Source of the DNA: Pyrenophora tritici-repentis
Taxonomy: Eukaryota; Ascomycota; Dothideomycetes; Pleosporales; Pleosporaceae
Direction of reading: 5' to 3'
NCBI RefSeq assembly: GCF_003171515.1
Contig: NC_089391.1
Span: 1,240,001-1,304,000 of the forward strand
Length of the DNA stretch: 64,000 bases
In this document: piece after piece, positions 23,301-34,193 of the stretch
How the letters are laid out: the number at the start of each line of letters is the position of its first letter
Numbering within the stretch: position 1 is the first letter of the stretch
Made by a program: the position numbers and the translations under genes
The notes under the pieces: generated by a model
Database searches by the model: none
What the model saw: only the letters and a program-made list of their open reading frames with translations
What the model was told of the DNA's origin: nothing

Positions 23301-24466
23301 CGTACGATGTTGCCAATCTCAGCTTCATGTTCGCCAACAGGAACGACGTCTACAAGGGCGCACCAGCCATCAGCATGGGCTTCCAGCTTGCATCTCTCCT
23401 TGCCGGCCGCGACGGCGAGAAGTGTACCGACGCCGCTTTCCGCAAGAAGATGCTGGACCTCTCCAACCGCATTGTCAAGAAGGTCCTCGACATCGCCAAG
23501 GAGCTCAAGCTAAACTTTGCCCGCGTCCAACTGTACGAGCTGAGCCATCTCTCTGCTCTCCTCGGGGAGCAGCAAGACTACGAGACACTCGAATGGCTCC
23601 TCACCAAACTCTGGTCTACCCGCGACGCCCAACGCTCCTGGCCCGCCGAAGTCCTCCTCAACCTCGGCCGTCGCCTCATCTGCGCCCGCTACGCCGCCGG
23701 CCACCCGATCAAAGCCATCCGTCTGGCCGAAGACATTGCCTACAACATGCGTCGTGCCCACGGGCCCCGCGCCCCCGTCACGATCGAGACGTACGAGCTG
23801 CTCGCCCAGCTGTACACGTCGACGGGCCAGACCTACCAGGCACAAGCGGCCAAGGGCGAGAAGACCGCAGGCATGGCAACCGACTACTTCAAGAAAGCCA
23901 TCCTTGTCCACGAAGACATTCTCCGCGTACTTGTCAGCAACCAAGATCACGCATCGCCCGCGCACGCCGACGACGATGATGACGACGACATGGACACTAC
24001 CGCGCGCCTCCTCGCCCGCGAAGGCGTAAACGTAAAGGTTGACCCAAACGTGCCCGGAAGTCCAACTGCCGTTCTCGATTCAAGCACGCTCGACAAGTCC
24101 GCCACAGCGCTCAAGCACCTGCATCTACTCAAGCTGGCGTACCAGCGCTACGGCGGCTGGCCCAAGAGCTACGACGAGTACGAGCATTTGAACGCCCAGC
24201 TCTTCCGCGTCTTTGGCGGCGAGAGCAAGTGGAAGGGTGTTGAGGGAACTGAGAAGTGGGATGCCAAGGGCTTTGGTAGCGGCAAGGCTGAGAGCCAGGA
24301 GGGTGGATTCAGGGGCGTGCAGGATTGGAGCTTTGGGGCTAGGGAGGTGTTGACGAGTGGGAGTGCTTTTGAGGGCAGACAGCAGCAGCAGATGATTCAG
24401 AATGGTGGACATCAGCATGGGCTTCAGCAGAATGCGCAGAACGGTGTTGCGGTTCAGGTACGATAA
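17342..24466 (+). CDS. Giant STAND (NACHT-type P-loop) protein with TPR-like repeats
   Basis: Probable signal-transduction ATPase (STAND/NLR-like) of about 2,320 aa. Exons 17342-17357, 17413-18362, 18417-18854 and 18908-24466; introns 17358-17412, 18363-18416 and 18855-18907. The 16-nt first exon (MLNLF, then RRHKKKRS) is my best reading of the 5' end: it has a GTTAGT donor and the right phase, but is the least certain part. Residues about 1-235 are Ser/Pro-rich. About 240-465 form a helical domain (FLEWIRSERLTTLPHKGSRWDKV) of the kind found N-terminal to fungal NACHT modules. The ATPase has Walker A GQSGAGKTT (about 494) and Walker B VMVVDGLDEI (about 600). A winged-helix-like stretch (LLSWVLAAERPLTLDEIH) follows. 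From about 960 onward runs a very long helical-repeat (TPR-like) region, and the end is acidic (DDDDDDD) then Gln-rich. Codon use and lack of stops suggest a functional, conserved gene. Confidence 0.8.
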
Positions 24467-24747
24467 GTTGGCATGAGACGACTAAGGAAAGTGGAGGATA
24501 TGTGTGGATTTGATGGGTGTTATTAGCGCTCCTTTCAGCCTTTCTTTTGTTTCCTGTGTTTCTTGAGAAGTTTTCGCATTCGCTTCGATTTCCTCATGTC
24601 TTTCGTTATCGATACTTTGTTGTTTCCGAGGCTGGACCTGGTAATAGTGTGGTATTTTAATCGTTAATATCATGGCGTTTCCGTCTGTTACACACTTTCG
24701 CTCTTTCCAGTCCTTCCCATTTCATGAATCATTGATCCTCTGATGTT
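24467..24747. other. Intergenic, convergent 3' ends
   Basis: 281 bp between the stops of the STAND and esterase genes, presumably both 3' UTRs. Confidence 0.5.
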
Positions 24748-25789
24748 CTAACTCTGCAACAGCTTCGCAATCGACGCCGCTGTAGCATTGTGCACTGGAA
24801 AGGTAGGATGCAACTCGTTCAGCCACAAGTACTCATTGACCGCATATTCGCAGCTCGCGTCCTTTGTATACCACGTCGGCGTTCCACTGTAATCCGATTA
24901 GCTCATCTTTACCACATACCCAACATCCAGCAAGGTAAAACAAGCAAACATACCTCTTATACGCCTCACAATACCCCGTAACATTCTTCAACCCAGCAGT
25001 CTGTTCAAAGCTTTTTGGATCCCCAATAACGCTCTTAAACACGCCCCAAGTATCATGCACAAACGCCTTCGTCGTCCCAGGATACCTTGCCTGGAATGCA
25101 TCTACCATTACCCCCAACCTCTTATTCCAATCCTGAATAATCTCTCCCTCCGTCTTTACCGCATACCCACCATCGTCCTTCTGCAGCGTCAACGGCGCCA
25201 AATTAACCGGCGGTACACTCAAAAACAAGAAATTCCTCGCCCCCGTCTCATACAAGTCGTCCAGCTGTTTTGCATATACAGTGAAAATGGCATCGTACAA
25301 CGTCGTGTTGCCCAACCACCAGCTATTCCCTACGTCGTTGATACCGATGAAGAAGGCGAATAGCGCGGAGTCGGATGTCCACGGGGCGGAAGCTGGGTGC
25401 GAGCCGTAGGTGGGCAGGAATTGGGATTGAACTTGGTCTTTTAGGCTGAGTACTGTGGGGGCGTAGGGAGTTACAAGTGTGGCATCGACGGTGGCGCCAC
25501 CAGAGGCGAGGGTGTATGTGAGGAGGCGGCTGGCGTTGTGGGTTGTTGTGAGGAACCCAACCCAGTTGGGGCCGTTGGATGAGGTGTAGCCCGGGTAGGA
25601 TGGGTTGCCCATTGGGTTGGATTCGCTGGGTTGGCTGAGGGTTGTTTGGAAGCCGGTTTGGGTATAGGAGTCGCCGAAGACGAAGAGGTGGTGGATGTTG
25701 TTCCATCCTGGCCATGAGGATGAGGAGGTTAGTGGTGAAGCGAGGCTGGTGGCAGCCAGCGACATGGCGAGGGTAAATGATTTGACCAT
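24748..25789 (-). CDS. Secreted GDSL/SGNH esterase (CE16 acetylesterase-like)
   Basis: Extracellular SGNH hydrolase, most like carbohydrate-esterase family 16 acetylesterases that remove acetyl groups from plant cell-wall sugars. Exons 24954-25789 and 24748-24886; intron 24887-24953. Product 324 aa. The N-terminus MVKSFTLAMSLAATSLASP is a clear signal peptide. Block I is FVFGDSYTQTGF (catalytic Ser in GDSY), and block III is FFIGINDVGNSW (oxyanion Asn). The spliced C-terminus gives NEYLWLNELHPTFPVH, the block V His motif; reading through the intron instead loses this His, which supports splicing. The residue three before the catalytic His is Asn rather than Asp. Secretion and family fit a plant-associated life style. 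Confidence 0.88.
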
Positions 25790-27142
25790 GTTTGTTGAAT
25801 CTCACACTGGAGATGCGAGACCTACTAGAGGATCAAGATATTGCAGATGAAGAGATGACCTGTTATATATGAAGCATGGCTACCCACCCACTCCATCTAT
25901 CCGGTCTGTCCGCACTACATCAGCACCAATGATGTAGTCTGTGTGAGATTAGTTGCTGCACGCAATTACCCCACAGACGGAAAGAGAGCGGAGAATACAT
26001 TAAGTCTAATTCTTTACGGAAAATCTTTGGACTGGTACGCAGTGCAGTACAAGCCTCCGCGTAGCTATACCTGTCCAGATTGGGTGGCGGGAGTGAATGA
26101 CGTTCCGTGTCCGAACGGGTCTAGCGCAGCAATATAGTTTGTATGGACATTTCGACGTGGAAATTCCAGCATACTGCCCATTTGAGCCTAGTCAGGGCCG
26201 CGAGAGGTTGTGGGTGTCGTGGAACCTCGTTTAGGCGCGTATAGCAATACGAATGAGCCGGCATCCGACGGACCCGACGAGGCCCACTGCCGCCAGTCAC
26301 GAGATGGAGCAGCCACAGCTTGGGCGCAGCAAAGGCATGATGGAAACAAGCCGAAGGATGCGGGCGGAGAGATGAGTGAAGGCTGTGCTGACCCGAGACT
26401 GGCAATCTGCTTGTCGCAAGGCCTTTTCATCACGTCATCAGCACATGGCGCGCGTCCTTGGCCCCTTCTGCACCAAGGCGCGTGGATGGCGGGAAAAAGC
26501 AACAGGGATAGTGGCAATGGCGGATCAGGTACAGATAATACGAGGCTACTACAGACAAAAGCCGGTTACTTGATCAAGCACGGACAGTGTAAACGGTAGG
26601 CGATGGGTAAAGAAAAAAATAACGGTGGCTGATGGCTGCGCCGTGTAAGGCTGAAGGGGTCCCAGCCGCCGCATATCAGACACCTGTAGCGCGGAACCAT
26701 ATCAGCCAGACAGTAGAAAAAGATTGATCTTAGTTGGTTTGCTAAAAGAAAAACACTTACACACGCGTGCGCCGTGTTTTGTAATCTATAATTTGTTTCC
26801 CGCGACCGGCCCATTAATTTGTTGCGCTGTTAACAACCCACGACACCCGACTCTCGGCCTGACCGCATTCCGCATTCCGACTCGTGTCTCAACCTCGACG
26901 TCTCGCAACTGTGCCACCAGGCAGGCTTGCTGACAGAGGTTCTCCCGGGAGCTCGCCCGAGCCTGACAGTTCCGTCATCCGGAATGCACGAGAAGAGAGA
27001 TTGATATTTACGAGTTGAAGTCTGCGTTTCGTATACTACCGACGCATTTATAGCGGCCCCGCGTCATCGGCGTGTTTTCTTGGTTCGGAACACAACAGCT
27101 GCTGCACTATTGTACAACCGCCGGTAGGACCAAGCGACAGCC
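25790..27142. other. Intergenic spacer, divergent promoters
   Basis: 1.35 kb between the divergent esterase and oxysterol-binding-protein genes. A large ATG-less or spurious frame runs at about 26210-26600 without any protein-like pattern. No repeat or RNA gene recognised. Confidence 0.45.
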
Positions 27143-30100
27143 ATGGCGGGAATGGAGAATATCGAGGTGCATAGCAAAGTAGGTGACAGCCTTCCTCTTT
27201 TGCGCCGAGTTTTTTTGCTGATCGAAAGCCCAGTCGTACCTCGTAAGATGGGTGAATGTCTCGTCTGGACACACGATATCCTGGAGCGTCCAGCCTCATA
27301 AGAAGTCAATCAACTTTGGTATCTTCAAGCACCCGGGAAATGCAACAGGCGCTACTCCCCAGTTGCCCTCGTCTGCCAGTTTTGAGGCCGGCCCCGGTAC
27401 GCCTGGCTCGCTGGAGCCGCCCGTCACACGCGGTCGCGGAGCCTCGACGTCGCGAAACGACCGAACCGTGGTGCTGGAGAAGCTGTCGGCAATTGGGCTG
27501 AAGCAGGTACATTGGCATGGAAAATGCGAGGCCGATCTCGTCTCCATGGGTACGTATGACGTCCCGGCGGGCGAGGGCGGCATGTACGGCCTGGTCTTCG
27601 ACAACACGTTTAGTAAGACGGTTTCCAAGACTGCCACCTTTGTCCTCATGACATATCCTACGAATGCCGCGCCTAAATCGGGGCATCACATGCACTATGC
27701 ATCGGCAATGGCCGCGAGCACGACGAGCCTCTCCAAATCAAGCCCCTCCATGGGCCCCGTCGAATCTTCCGAATCGCTACCGCAAGCGTACGCTGAACGA
27801 CCGCGATCACAAGCTGGGCTGAAACCGGGTGCCGTCTCTGGATCCTCATTTCTCACTGGTGTGTTGCAGAAGAAGCGAAGAAAGAGGAACCAAGGCTACG
27901 CGCGGAGATTCTTTTCCCTTGACTTTACATCGTCAACACTATCGTACTATCGCAACGACCATTCCTCGGCTTTGCGCGGCGCCATACCCTTGTCACTAGC
28001 AGCCGTCGGCGCCAACGAGGAGACCCGGGAGATCTCTGTTGATTCGGGCGCTGAGATCTGGCAGCTGCGCGCCAACAATGAAAAGGACTTTAAGATGTGG
28101 AGGGATGCGCTCGACCGTGCTTCAAGAACGGCATCGGATCGAAGGGCTGTGGCCTCGCCAACCCTACAGATACAAGCCTCCCCATTCCAGAGCCTCACAC
28201 AGGCCATGACTGCCGCGGACGAGAATGAGTGGGCACGCGTTGAAGCATTGGTTGGGAGGGTTTCCGGTACAAGAGACGCGGTGCGAAGACTGGCCCAGAA
28301 CACTGACCCAAAATACAATTCCTCGTCTGCGTCGATAACGGGTGTTGGCAAGGTGAGCGAGGGCATGTCTCCTACGCCGTCTGAGACCGAAGCGGGCGAT
28401 TATTTCCCCGACCAAAAGGTCGCCGAGAAGTCGGGATTCTGGAAGCGCAAGGCGAGCACCTCTGCTAGCCAGAGTCCGTCCGGTCTGTTCAGAAGGAGTG
28501 TCTCTGCACAAGTAGGCGCTGCGTCGCCTGGCGCTATCCCTCCTGTACCGCCTCTGCCCGCCAATCTTCCCGCGAATGGCACACTCGCGGTACCCAAACA
28601 CAATCCCCGCGCAAGCATAGTAAGCCAGTCGAGCCATGTACAAGAGGAGAGCATTCACGACAACTGCATGGCTCTGCTGCGAGACCTGGACGCTGTGGTT
28701 AGCGACTTTTCCAACCTCATCAGCGAAAGCAAGCAGCGACGAGCGGCAGCGCCAGCAGCAACACTAGCACCAGCACCTTTCTCGCCTAGTGCATCACGCC
28801 AAAGCTTTGAATCAGTAGCAGAGTCCGTCGACGAGTTCTTTGATGCTCCCGATGGTGATGCCAGCAAGTCCCAACTGCTCTGCATTCGACGCGATAGCAA
28901 AGACGATGAGCGCGAACGCGAAGCCTCTCCCGATGAAGACTCTGATGGCATGTCCGAGTCATCATCAGAAAACGGTGGTATGGTCTTATCAGACCGACCG
29001 CGAATGTCACGAGAAATGACACCAGCACTCTTTCCCACAAAACCCAGTTCTCTCTCGCCCTTGCCGCTCAGTCCTGTTGAGCGCCGGGCGACCGTGCCAG
29101 CACCAAAGGTCCAGCCTCCCAGTCTGATTGCCTTTTTCAGGAAGAATGTCGGCAAGGACTTGTCTACTATTGCCATGCCGGTATCCGCCAACGAGCCCAC
29201 ATCCGCCCTCCAACGACTAGCTGAGCAGCTGGAATACAGCGAACTGCTTGACGCTGCAGTGACAGCCGCACCAGAAACTGGTGAGCGACTTGTCTACATG
29301 GCTGCATTTGCCATCTCGGCCTTTAGCAACGCCCGTGTCAAAGACCGCGCAATCCGTAAGCCCTTCAACCCCATGCTAGGCGAGACCTACGAACTCGTAC
29401 GCGAGGACAAAGGCTTCCGCTTCTTCGCCGAAAAGGTGCTGCACCGTCCCGTACGCATGGCCTGTCAAGCCGAAGCCCAAGAATGGACCTTCCTCCAATC
29501 CCCCACACCCATGCAGAAATTCTGGGGCAAGAGCGCAGAAATCAACACCGACGGTCGCGTCCGCATCTTCCTCCACTCCTCCGGCGAACACTACTCCTGG
29601 ACACTAGCAACCTCGTACCTACGCAACGTCATCGCCGGCGAAAAGTACCTCGAACCCTCGGGCACCATGACCATCGTCGCAGAACCCTCTGGCGCAAAAG
29701 CAGTCTGCACCTTCAAAGCCGGCGGCATGTTCGCCGGCCGCTCGGAAGAAGTATCCGTCCAAGTCTTCGACAGCACCGGCTCCGTGCTCTCCATGGGCGC
29801 CACCGGCAAATGGACCCAAGATCTCCAACTCACCTCCAATGGCCAGCCCACGGGCAAAACAATCTGGAAAGTAGGCGACCTCGTTGACAAAGCGGAGAAA
29901 CATTACGGTCTTACTACTTTTGCTGCTGCGCTCAATCAGGTCACATCTATTGAACGCGATCACATGGCCCCCACCGATTCACGTCTCAGACCCGATCAGC
30001 GCGCGTTGGAAGACGGTGATGTCGATCAGGCTGAGGCACTGAAAGCTCGTCTTGAAGAGAGTCAGCGTGCTCGGAGACGCGTCCTGGAGGAGCGTGGCGA

Positions 30101-30257
30101 GGAGTGGAAACCCCGCTGGTTCAATAAAGTTAGTACGGTTGAGGCGGCTGCTCTGGGCGATGAGGAGGTGTGGAGGCTCAAGGGGGGCAAGGATGGGTAT
30201 TGGGAGTGTAGAGAAAGGGGCGAGTTTGGGGAGTTGACGGAGGTTTTTCAGCTTTAG
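27143..30257 (+). CDS. OSH3: Osh3-type oxysterol-binding protein (GOLD-PH-FFAT-ORD)
   Basis: Lipid-transfer/PI4P-sensing protein at ER-plasma-membrane contacts. Exons 27143-27178 and 27234-30257; intron 27179-27233; 1,019 aa. The first exon joins to give MAGMENIEVHSKSYLVRWVNVSSG and completes the N-terminal GOLD-like domain (to about residue 155: YGLVFDNTFSKTVSKTATFVL). A PH domain follows at about 215-310 (GVLQKKRRKRNQGYARRFFSL ... DFKMWRDALDRA). A FFAT-type motif EFFDAPD (28833-28853, about residue 546), which would bind VAP/Scs2 on the ER, lies in the linker. The ORD covers about 640-1010 (KPFNPMLGETYEL, QKFWGKSAEI, KAGGMFAGRS). This order is that of yeast Osh3. The family fingerprint EQVSHHPP is changed to EKVLHRPV, in keeping with an ORD that handles PI4P rather than sterol. 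Confidence 0.9.
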
Positions 30258-30922
30258 AGAGTAGATGAATGGGGGGGAAGGGAGGATAGATAAAAGGGTT
30301 AATGGAGGTGCGCTTACGTTTTAATGAGGGATGGATATGGTGACTTTTTATGTAGAGATGATTGGAATGATAATGAATGGATTTTGTATACAGCATGCTT
30401 GCTCGTAAAACGTTTATAGTCTACTTATTATAGAATTGTGTCACTCGCACATGTTCATTGTTCTAAGTACCATTTAAAATTCTGATAAATTGGGGTATAT
30501 GACATGGTCATCATCATTCTTCTCTCTCTCCCTCTCTCTCTTTCGTGACCAAATATGCAATTACAAATGAACTAACCCCTCACATGCACGTCGTCCCTTG
30601 CTTTCCTTTCCTATGCTTTCCCTGTCAGCTGAAGTCAGCCGACACCCCAAAACACCGCGCAATGCCCAGACAAGAAGATGTGGAATATGCAAAAAAAAGA
30701 CAGCAAGTGGCCTAATTTCTGGTAGGTTTTCGTTCGTTCGTCGTGGAGTTCAGTCTCTATGAACGACAACGACGAAGACGACTAGATGAGCAGGTATATA
30801 TGTGTGTATAGAAGAGAATTTGAGAAAAAGGGGGTCAGCAAGTCAGGGTAGAGCAAGCAAGACCTCAATCTCTAACCCCCAAGACTGAGGAGATGCGTAC
30901 ATGCACCACAGCGTCCAAGATC
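30258..30922. other. Intergenic, convergent 3' ends
   Basis: 665 bp between the convergent OSH3-like and RTF1 stops. Contains a CT-rich simple run at about 30515-30543. Nothing else seen. Confidence 0.5.
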
Positions 30923-32619
30923 TCAAATCTCAATATCCATGCCGATATCCATACTAGCGATGATATCATCATCCATCTTCGGTTTCCTAAACGTCGGCAA
31001 ACCCTTCCGCTCCGTCTTCTTCTTCACAGCTTGCGGTTGACCGGGGTTAGGAGTGGTACCCCTTGAGCTAGCATCACCGTCAAAGAGAGCATCAACATCG
31101 AGGGTCTGTTTCTTCTTGTCTGCTTCCTCCTTCGCTTTCCGGGCCTCTTCTTCTGCTTTTTGCTGGGCGGCCCTCTTCTTCTGATCGAGTTTGCGCTCAC
31201 GCTGTTGTTCGAGCTGGGCTTTGCGGACACGCTCGGCTTCGAGGATGCGGTTTTTGCGGTTGAGTTCCGCGACGCGGGCGGCGGCTGTTTCTGATTGGGT
31301 TGCAATTTTGGGGCGCGTGTCTGAGTCGGGGCGGTGCAGGAGGTGGGCGTATTTCTTGGACTTTGCGATGCGGGAGCTGATGTCCGCGTCGGTCCAATAG
31401 TGGTTTTGAAGGGCCTTGAGGTCGTCGTATTTGCGCTTGAGGAAGGACTGTGTGGGGACCTTTGCATTGGTCTCTGTGAGGGATTGGCGGTAAGTGTCGA
31501 GGTCGCTCTCGGTAAACCGCTGGTTCGACATGAATTGGAACTGGTAGTCCTTCTTGACTGAACCGTGCTGTACAACGACATATTGATCGGTTGCAACACG
31601 CTTGCCGTCCTTGCCTTCGAAGACATAAGGCTTGCCTGATGAGAAGCCTAGAAAACGAGTTAGTAATAATCATAGCAGATGTAGCAGACTGCTTACCCTT
31701 GATTTGCGCCATCTTGTAGAGAGTTCGCCGCTGTTGATCTTGGCCCACACCGACACGTCCAAAGGCGCCAGTCAAAGCGTCCTCAAAGCCTGGGTGGAAG
31801 CAAACCTCAGAAAAGAAGCCTCGACCAACGCGGACAGACTCAAAGTCACGAAGTGTTGCCGGCTGCTCTTCACGAGCCTTCTCAGGTGCTCTGTCGTCCC
31901 ACTCGACGTCGCTCTCACCATCAGCATCGATATCCGAGCCACCACGACGATCTCCCGAACTCGACCGCCTGCGACCACGTCGGTCGTCGTTCTGTTGCCG
32001 CTGTTGACCACGCTGCTCTCGCTCGCGCTTGTACGCCTCTAGCTTCTCGTTCTTCCGGGGCTGCACCTTGGGTCGACTGCTCTTACGCGTCGCATCGTCG
32101 GGTTCGTCCGAATCGGCCTTGCGCTTCCTGTCGTTTTGCACATTCGCCGCACGCCTTGCGAGCTCAGCCTTGAAGTTGGCACTGCTCATCTCCTCGGCGC
32201 GCTGGCCCAGAATCTCTTCTCGCTCCAGTTGCGACAAGCCCAAGATGCGTCGCTTGTCCGACTCGTCAATGTACTTGCCCTCTAGGGGATAGGGGACATC
32301 TGCGGTGCGCTCTGGTACGTCATCATCGCGATCTGAGTCGGACTCGTCCATGGCATCGGATCCCAGCGAGTTTGGCGATGAAGCGGCGGGAGAGGAGCTG
32401 CGTGGAGTCAGCGCCATGTTGTCGAAAGGGGTGAACGTAGGCGGTAGAGGGTTCAAGGAAGGGCTGAGAATAGAGCAACGCGATTAAAGCAGGGGGTGGT
32501 GATGAAAAAAGTGATGAGTGTGAGAAATGGAACACTCACGCCTCGCCTTCTTCAACGTCTGCGTCTTCATCACCGCCAGCAAGAGCAAAGAGCTCATCGT
32601 CGATATCGTCGGCCGACAT
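30923..32619 (-). CDS. RTF1: RTF1, Paf1-complex subunit
   Basis: Nuclear transcription-elongation factor of the Paf1 complex; promotes H2B ubiquitination and binds Spt5 through its Plus3 domain. Exons 32540-32619, 31697-32463 and 30923-31647; introns 32464-32539 and 31648-31696. Product 523 aa. The acidic N-terminus MSADDIDDELFALAGGDED is typical of the family. The Plus3 domain begins near LRDFESVRVGRGFFSEVCFHPGF. It crosses the second intron (RTLYKMAQIKG to FSSGKPYVFEGKDGK) and contains ATDQYVVVQHG and FTESDLDTYRQS. The C-terminal part is a strongly charged helix (RKAQLEQQRERKLDQKKRAAQQ). It shares a 321-bp divergent promoter with COQ7. Confidence 0.93.
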
Positions 32620-32940
32620 TGTGAAGGTAATCGGACAAAGTTTCGCGGTGTTTTTGATGGGATTCAGAAGACGATGGAGGCGAAACCGGTGTCGCTGAGG
32701 GTACGGCAAGCAAATTCGTGAGAGGTTTAGGGGCGAAAGAGAAAGAAAGAGGAGCGTGGGAAGTCCAAAGGTCGGGGAAACGCTCGCTGAGCTCGGGCCA
32801 CTGCGCGTCTGCAAGTGGGTCTGGCTAGCGTGCGATGAGTGGTGAGGGCATCGAATCTCAACCATGCATCGACTTGAATTCATCCAATTCGGATCAACAA
32901 TAGCCTCTTTCACCGTAATACAATAGCCAAAAGGGGAAAC
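32620..32940. promoter_or_regulatory. Short divergent promoter RTF1 / COQ7
   Basis: 321 bp separate the two start codons, so both genes are probably driven from this interval. No specific binding motif is claimed. Confidence 0.6.
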
Positions 32941-33738
32941 ATGTCTTTGACGCTGCTTTCACTTTCACCGCGATCGATACCCCGTAATCTGGTACAACGC
33001 AACCTGCTCTACCCTGTCTACGACTTTCTTGCGCCCAGCACCACAAGCGCACCACACCAATCCCCGCGCTTCACCAGCACAACCGCCGCGCCACAGCCCC
33101 CGCCGTCGTCGCAACAATCGCGCCCGCCATTACAACCACAGAACAATGGCAAAAACCCTATACGACCGCTCAGCCAGGAGCAGCAAGAATTCCTCTCTTC
33201 GGCTTTGCGCGTGAACCAAACGGGTGAACTCGCCGCCATCTTGATATACGCTGCCCAGTCACCCGTCATCACCCGCTCTCACCCTCACCTGCGGCCTCTC
33301 ATGAAGCACATGTACGACCAGGAAGCAGGTCACTATAACTACTTCAATGACGTCATATCAAAGCACCGTATACGGCCCACGGCTATGACGCCCATATGGA
33401 CGGCTGCCGCGAGTATGCTTGGGTGGACGACGGCTGTCATGGGGCGCGAGGCAGCAATGGCATGTACCGAGGCTGTAGAGACAGAAATCGGGACCCATTA
33501 TAATGAGCAGGTGCGGGTGCTGTTGGACTGGGCAAATAAATGCAAGGAGAGGGGTGAGAGTCTGGGGCCGGAACTGGATAAGTTGATAGTAGATCTTAGG
33601 AGAATAAGAGATGAAGAGTTGGAGCACTTGGATCATGCTGTAGAGAATGATGCTAAGAGCGCAAAACCATATGACTTGCTCACCGAAGTCATACGAGGGG
33701 GGTGTCGAGGTGCGATATGGGTGAGTGAGCGGGTATGA
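32941..33738 (+). CDS. COQ7: COQ7/CAT5, 5-demethoxyubiquinone hydroxylase
   Basis: Mitochondrial di-iron monooxygenase of ubiquinone synthesis, hydroxylating the demethoxyubiquinone ring. Single exon, 265 aa. The first 60 residues are basic/hydroxylated (SPRSIPRNLVQRNLLYPVYDF), as in a mitochondrial presequence, and are followed by a Pro/Gln-rich linker. The four-helix di-iron core starts at LSSALRVNQTGELAAILIYAAQ. Iron ligands are seen in GEL, DQEAGHYNYF, EAVETEIGTHYNEQ and RDEELEHLDHA. The C-terminus GGCRGAIWVSERV is the usual family end. Start ATG 32941 is the first in frame. Confidence 0.94.
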   Translation: MSLTLLSLSPRSIPRNLVQRNLLYPVYDFLAPSTTSAPHQSPRFTSTTAAPQPPPSSQQSRPPLQPQNNGKNPIRPLSQEQQEFLSSALRVNQTGELAAILIYAAQSPVITRSHPHLRPLMKHMYDQEAGHYNYFNDVISKHRIRPTAMTPIWTAAASMLGWTTAVMGREAAMACTEAVETEIGTHYNEQVRVLLDWANKCKERGESLGPELDKLIVDLRRIRDEELEHLDHAVENDAKSAKPYDLLTEVIRGGCRGAIWVSERV

Positions 33739-34193
33739 TACAAACCTCGCACATGTGCTTGTAAATCTTGTAATTTAGTATATATGTAGTGTATCGTATG
33801 TAAAAGAAGATTGTCCTCCTACAAGTAATCTATTGAGGGGGGATACAGTAAATGATTTCTTTCGTGTGCGTGCGAAGCTTTTATCCCTTGTACAGTACCA
33901 CGGTACCCATCCTTGACGTACCAAACCAAAGCACCATCGATTACATGAATATGACGAGCTCTACCGAGCTTTTCCACACATGTGTCTGACGGAGAACACA
34001 AGACATTGTCGTCTCTGGCAAACAAGAAGAATACTTGAATAATAAGTGTTTAATTCAAGGCCTTGCTCCGAAATATGCTACATACTAACACTAATCGCCT
34101 ATCCTCCATGCCACGCGAGTACCCCTCATAAAACATCGTTTCGTCCCACATTAACTACAAAGCCCTAGAAAGCGTAGTCACACACCCTCCTAT
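33739..34193. other. Intergenic, convergent 3' ends
   Basis: 455 bp between COQ7 and the convergent MRC1 stop. Nothing recognised apart from presumed 3' UTRs. Confidence 0.5.

Noticed and set aside
21146..24418. Several 100-185 codon frames in other frames of the STAND gene
   Set aside because: Overlap the long conserved frame and consist of Arg/Ser/Pro-rich or Leu/Val-rich shadow sequence.
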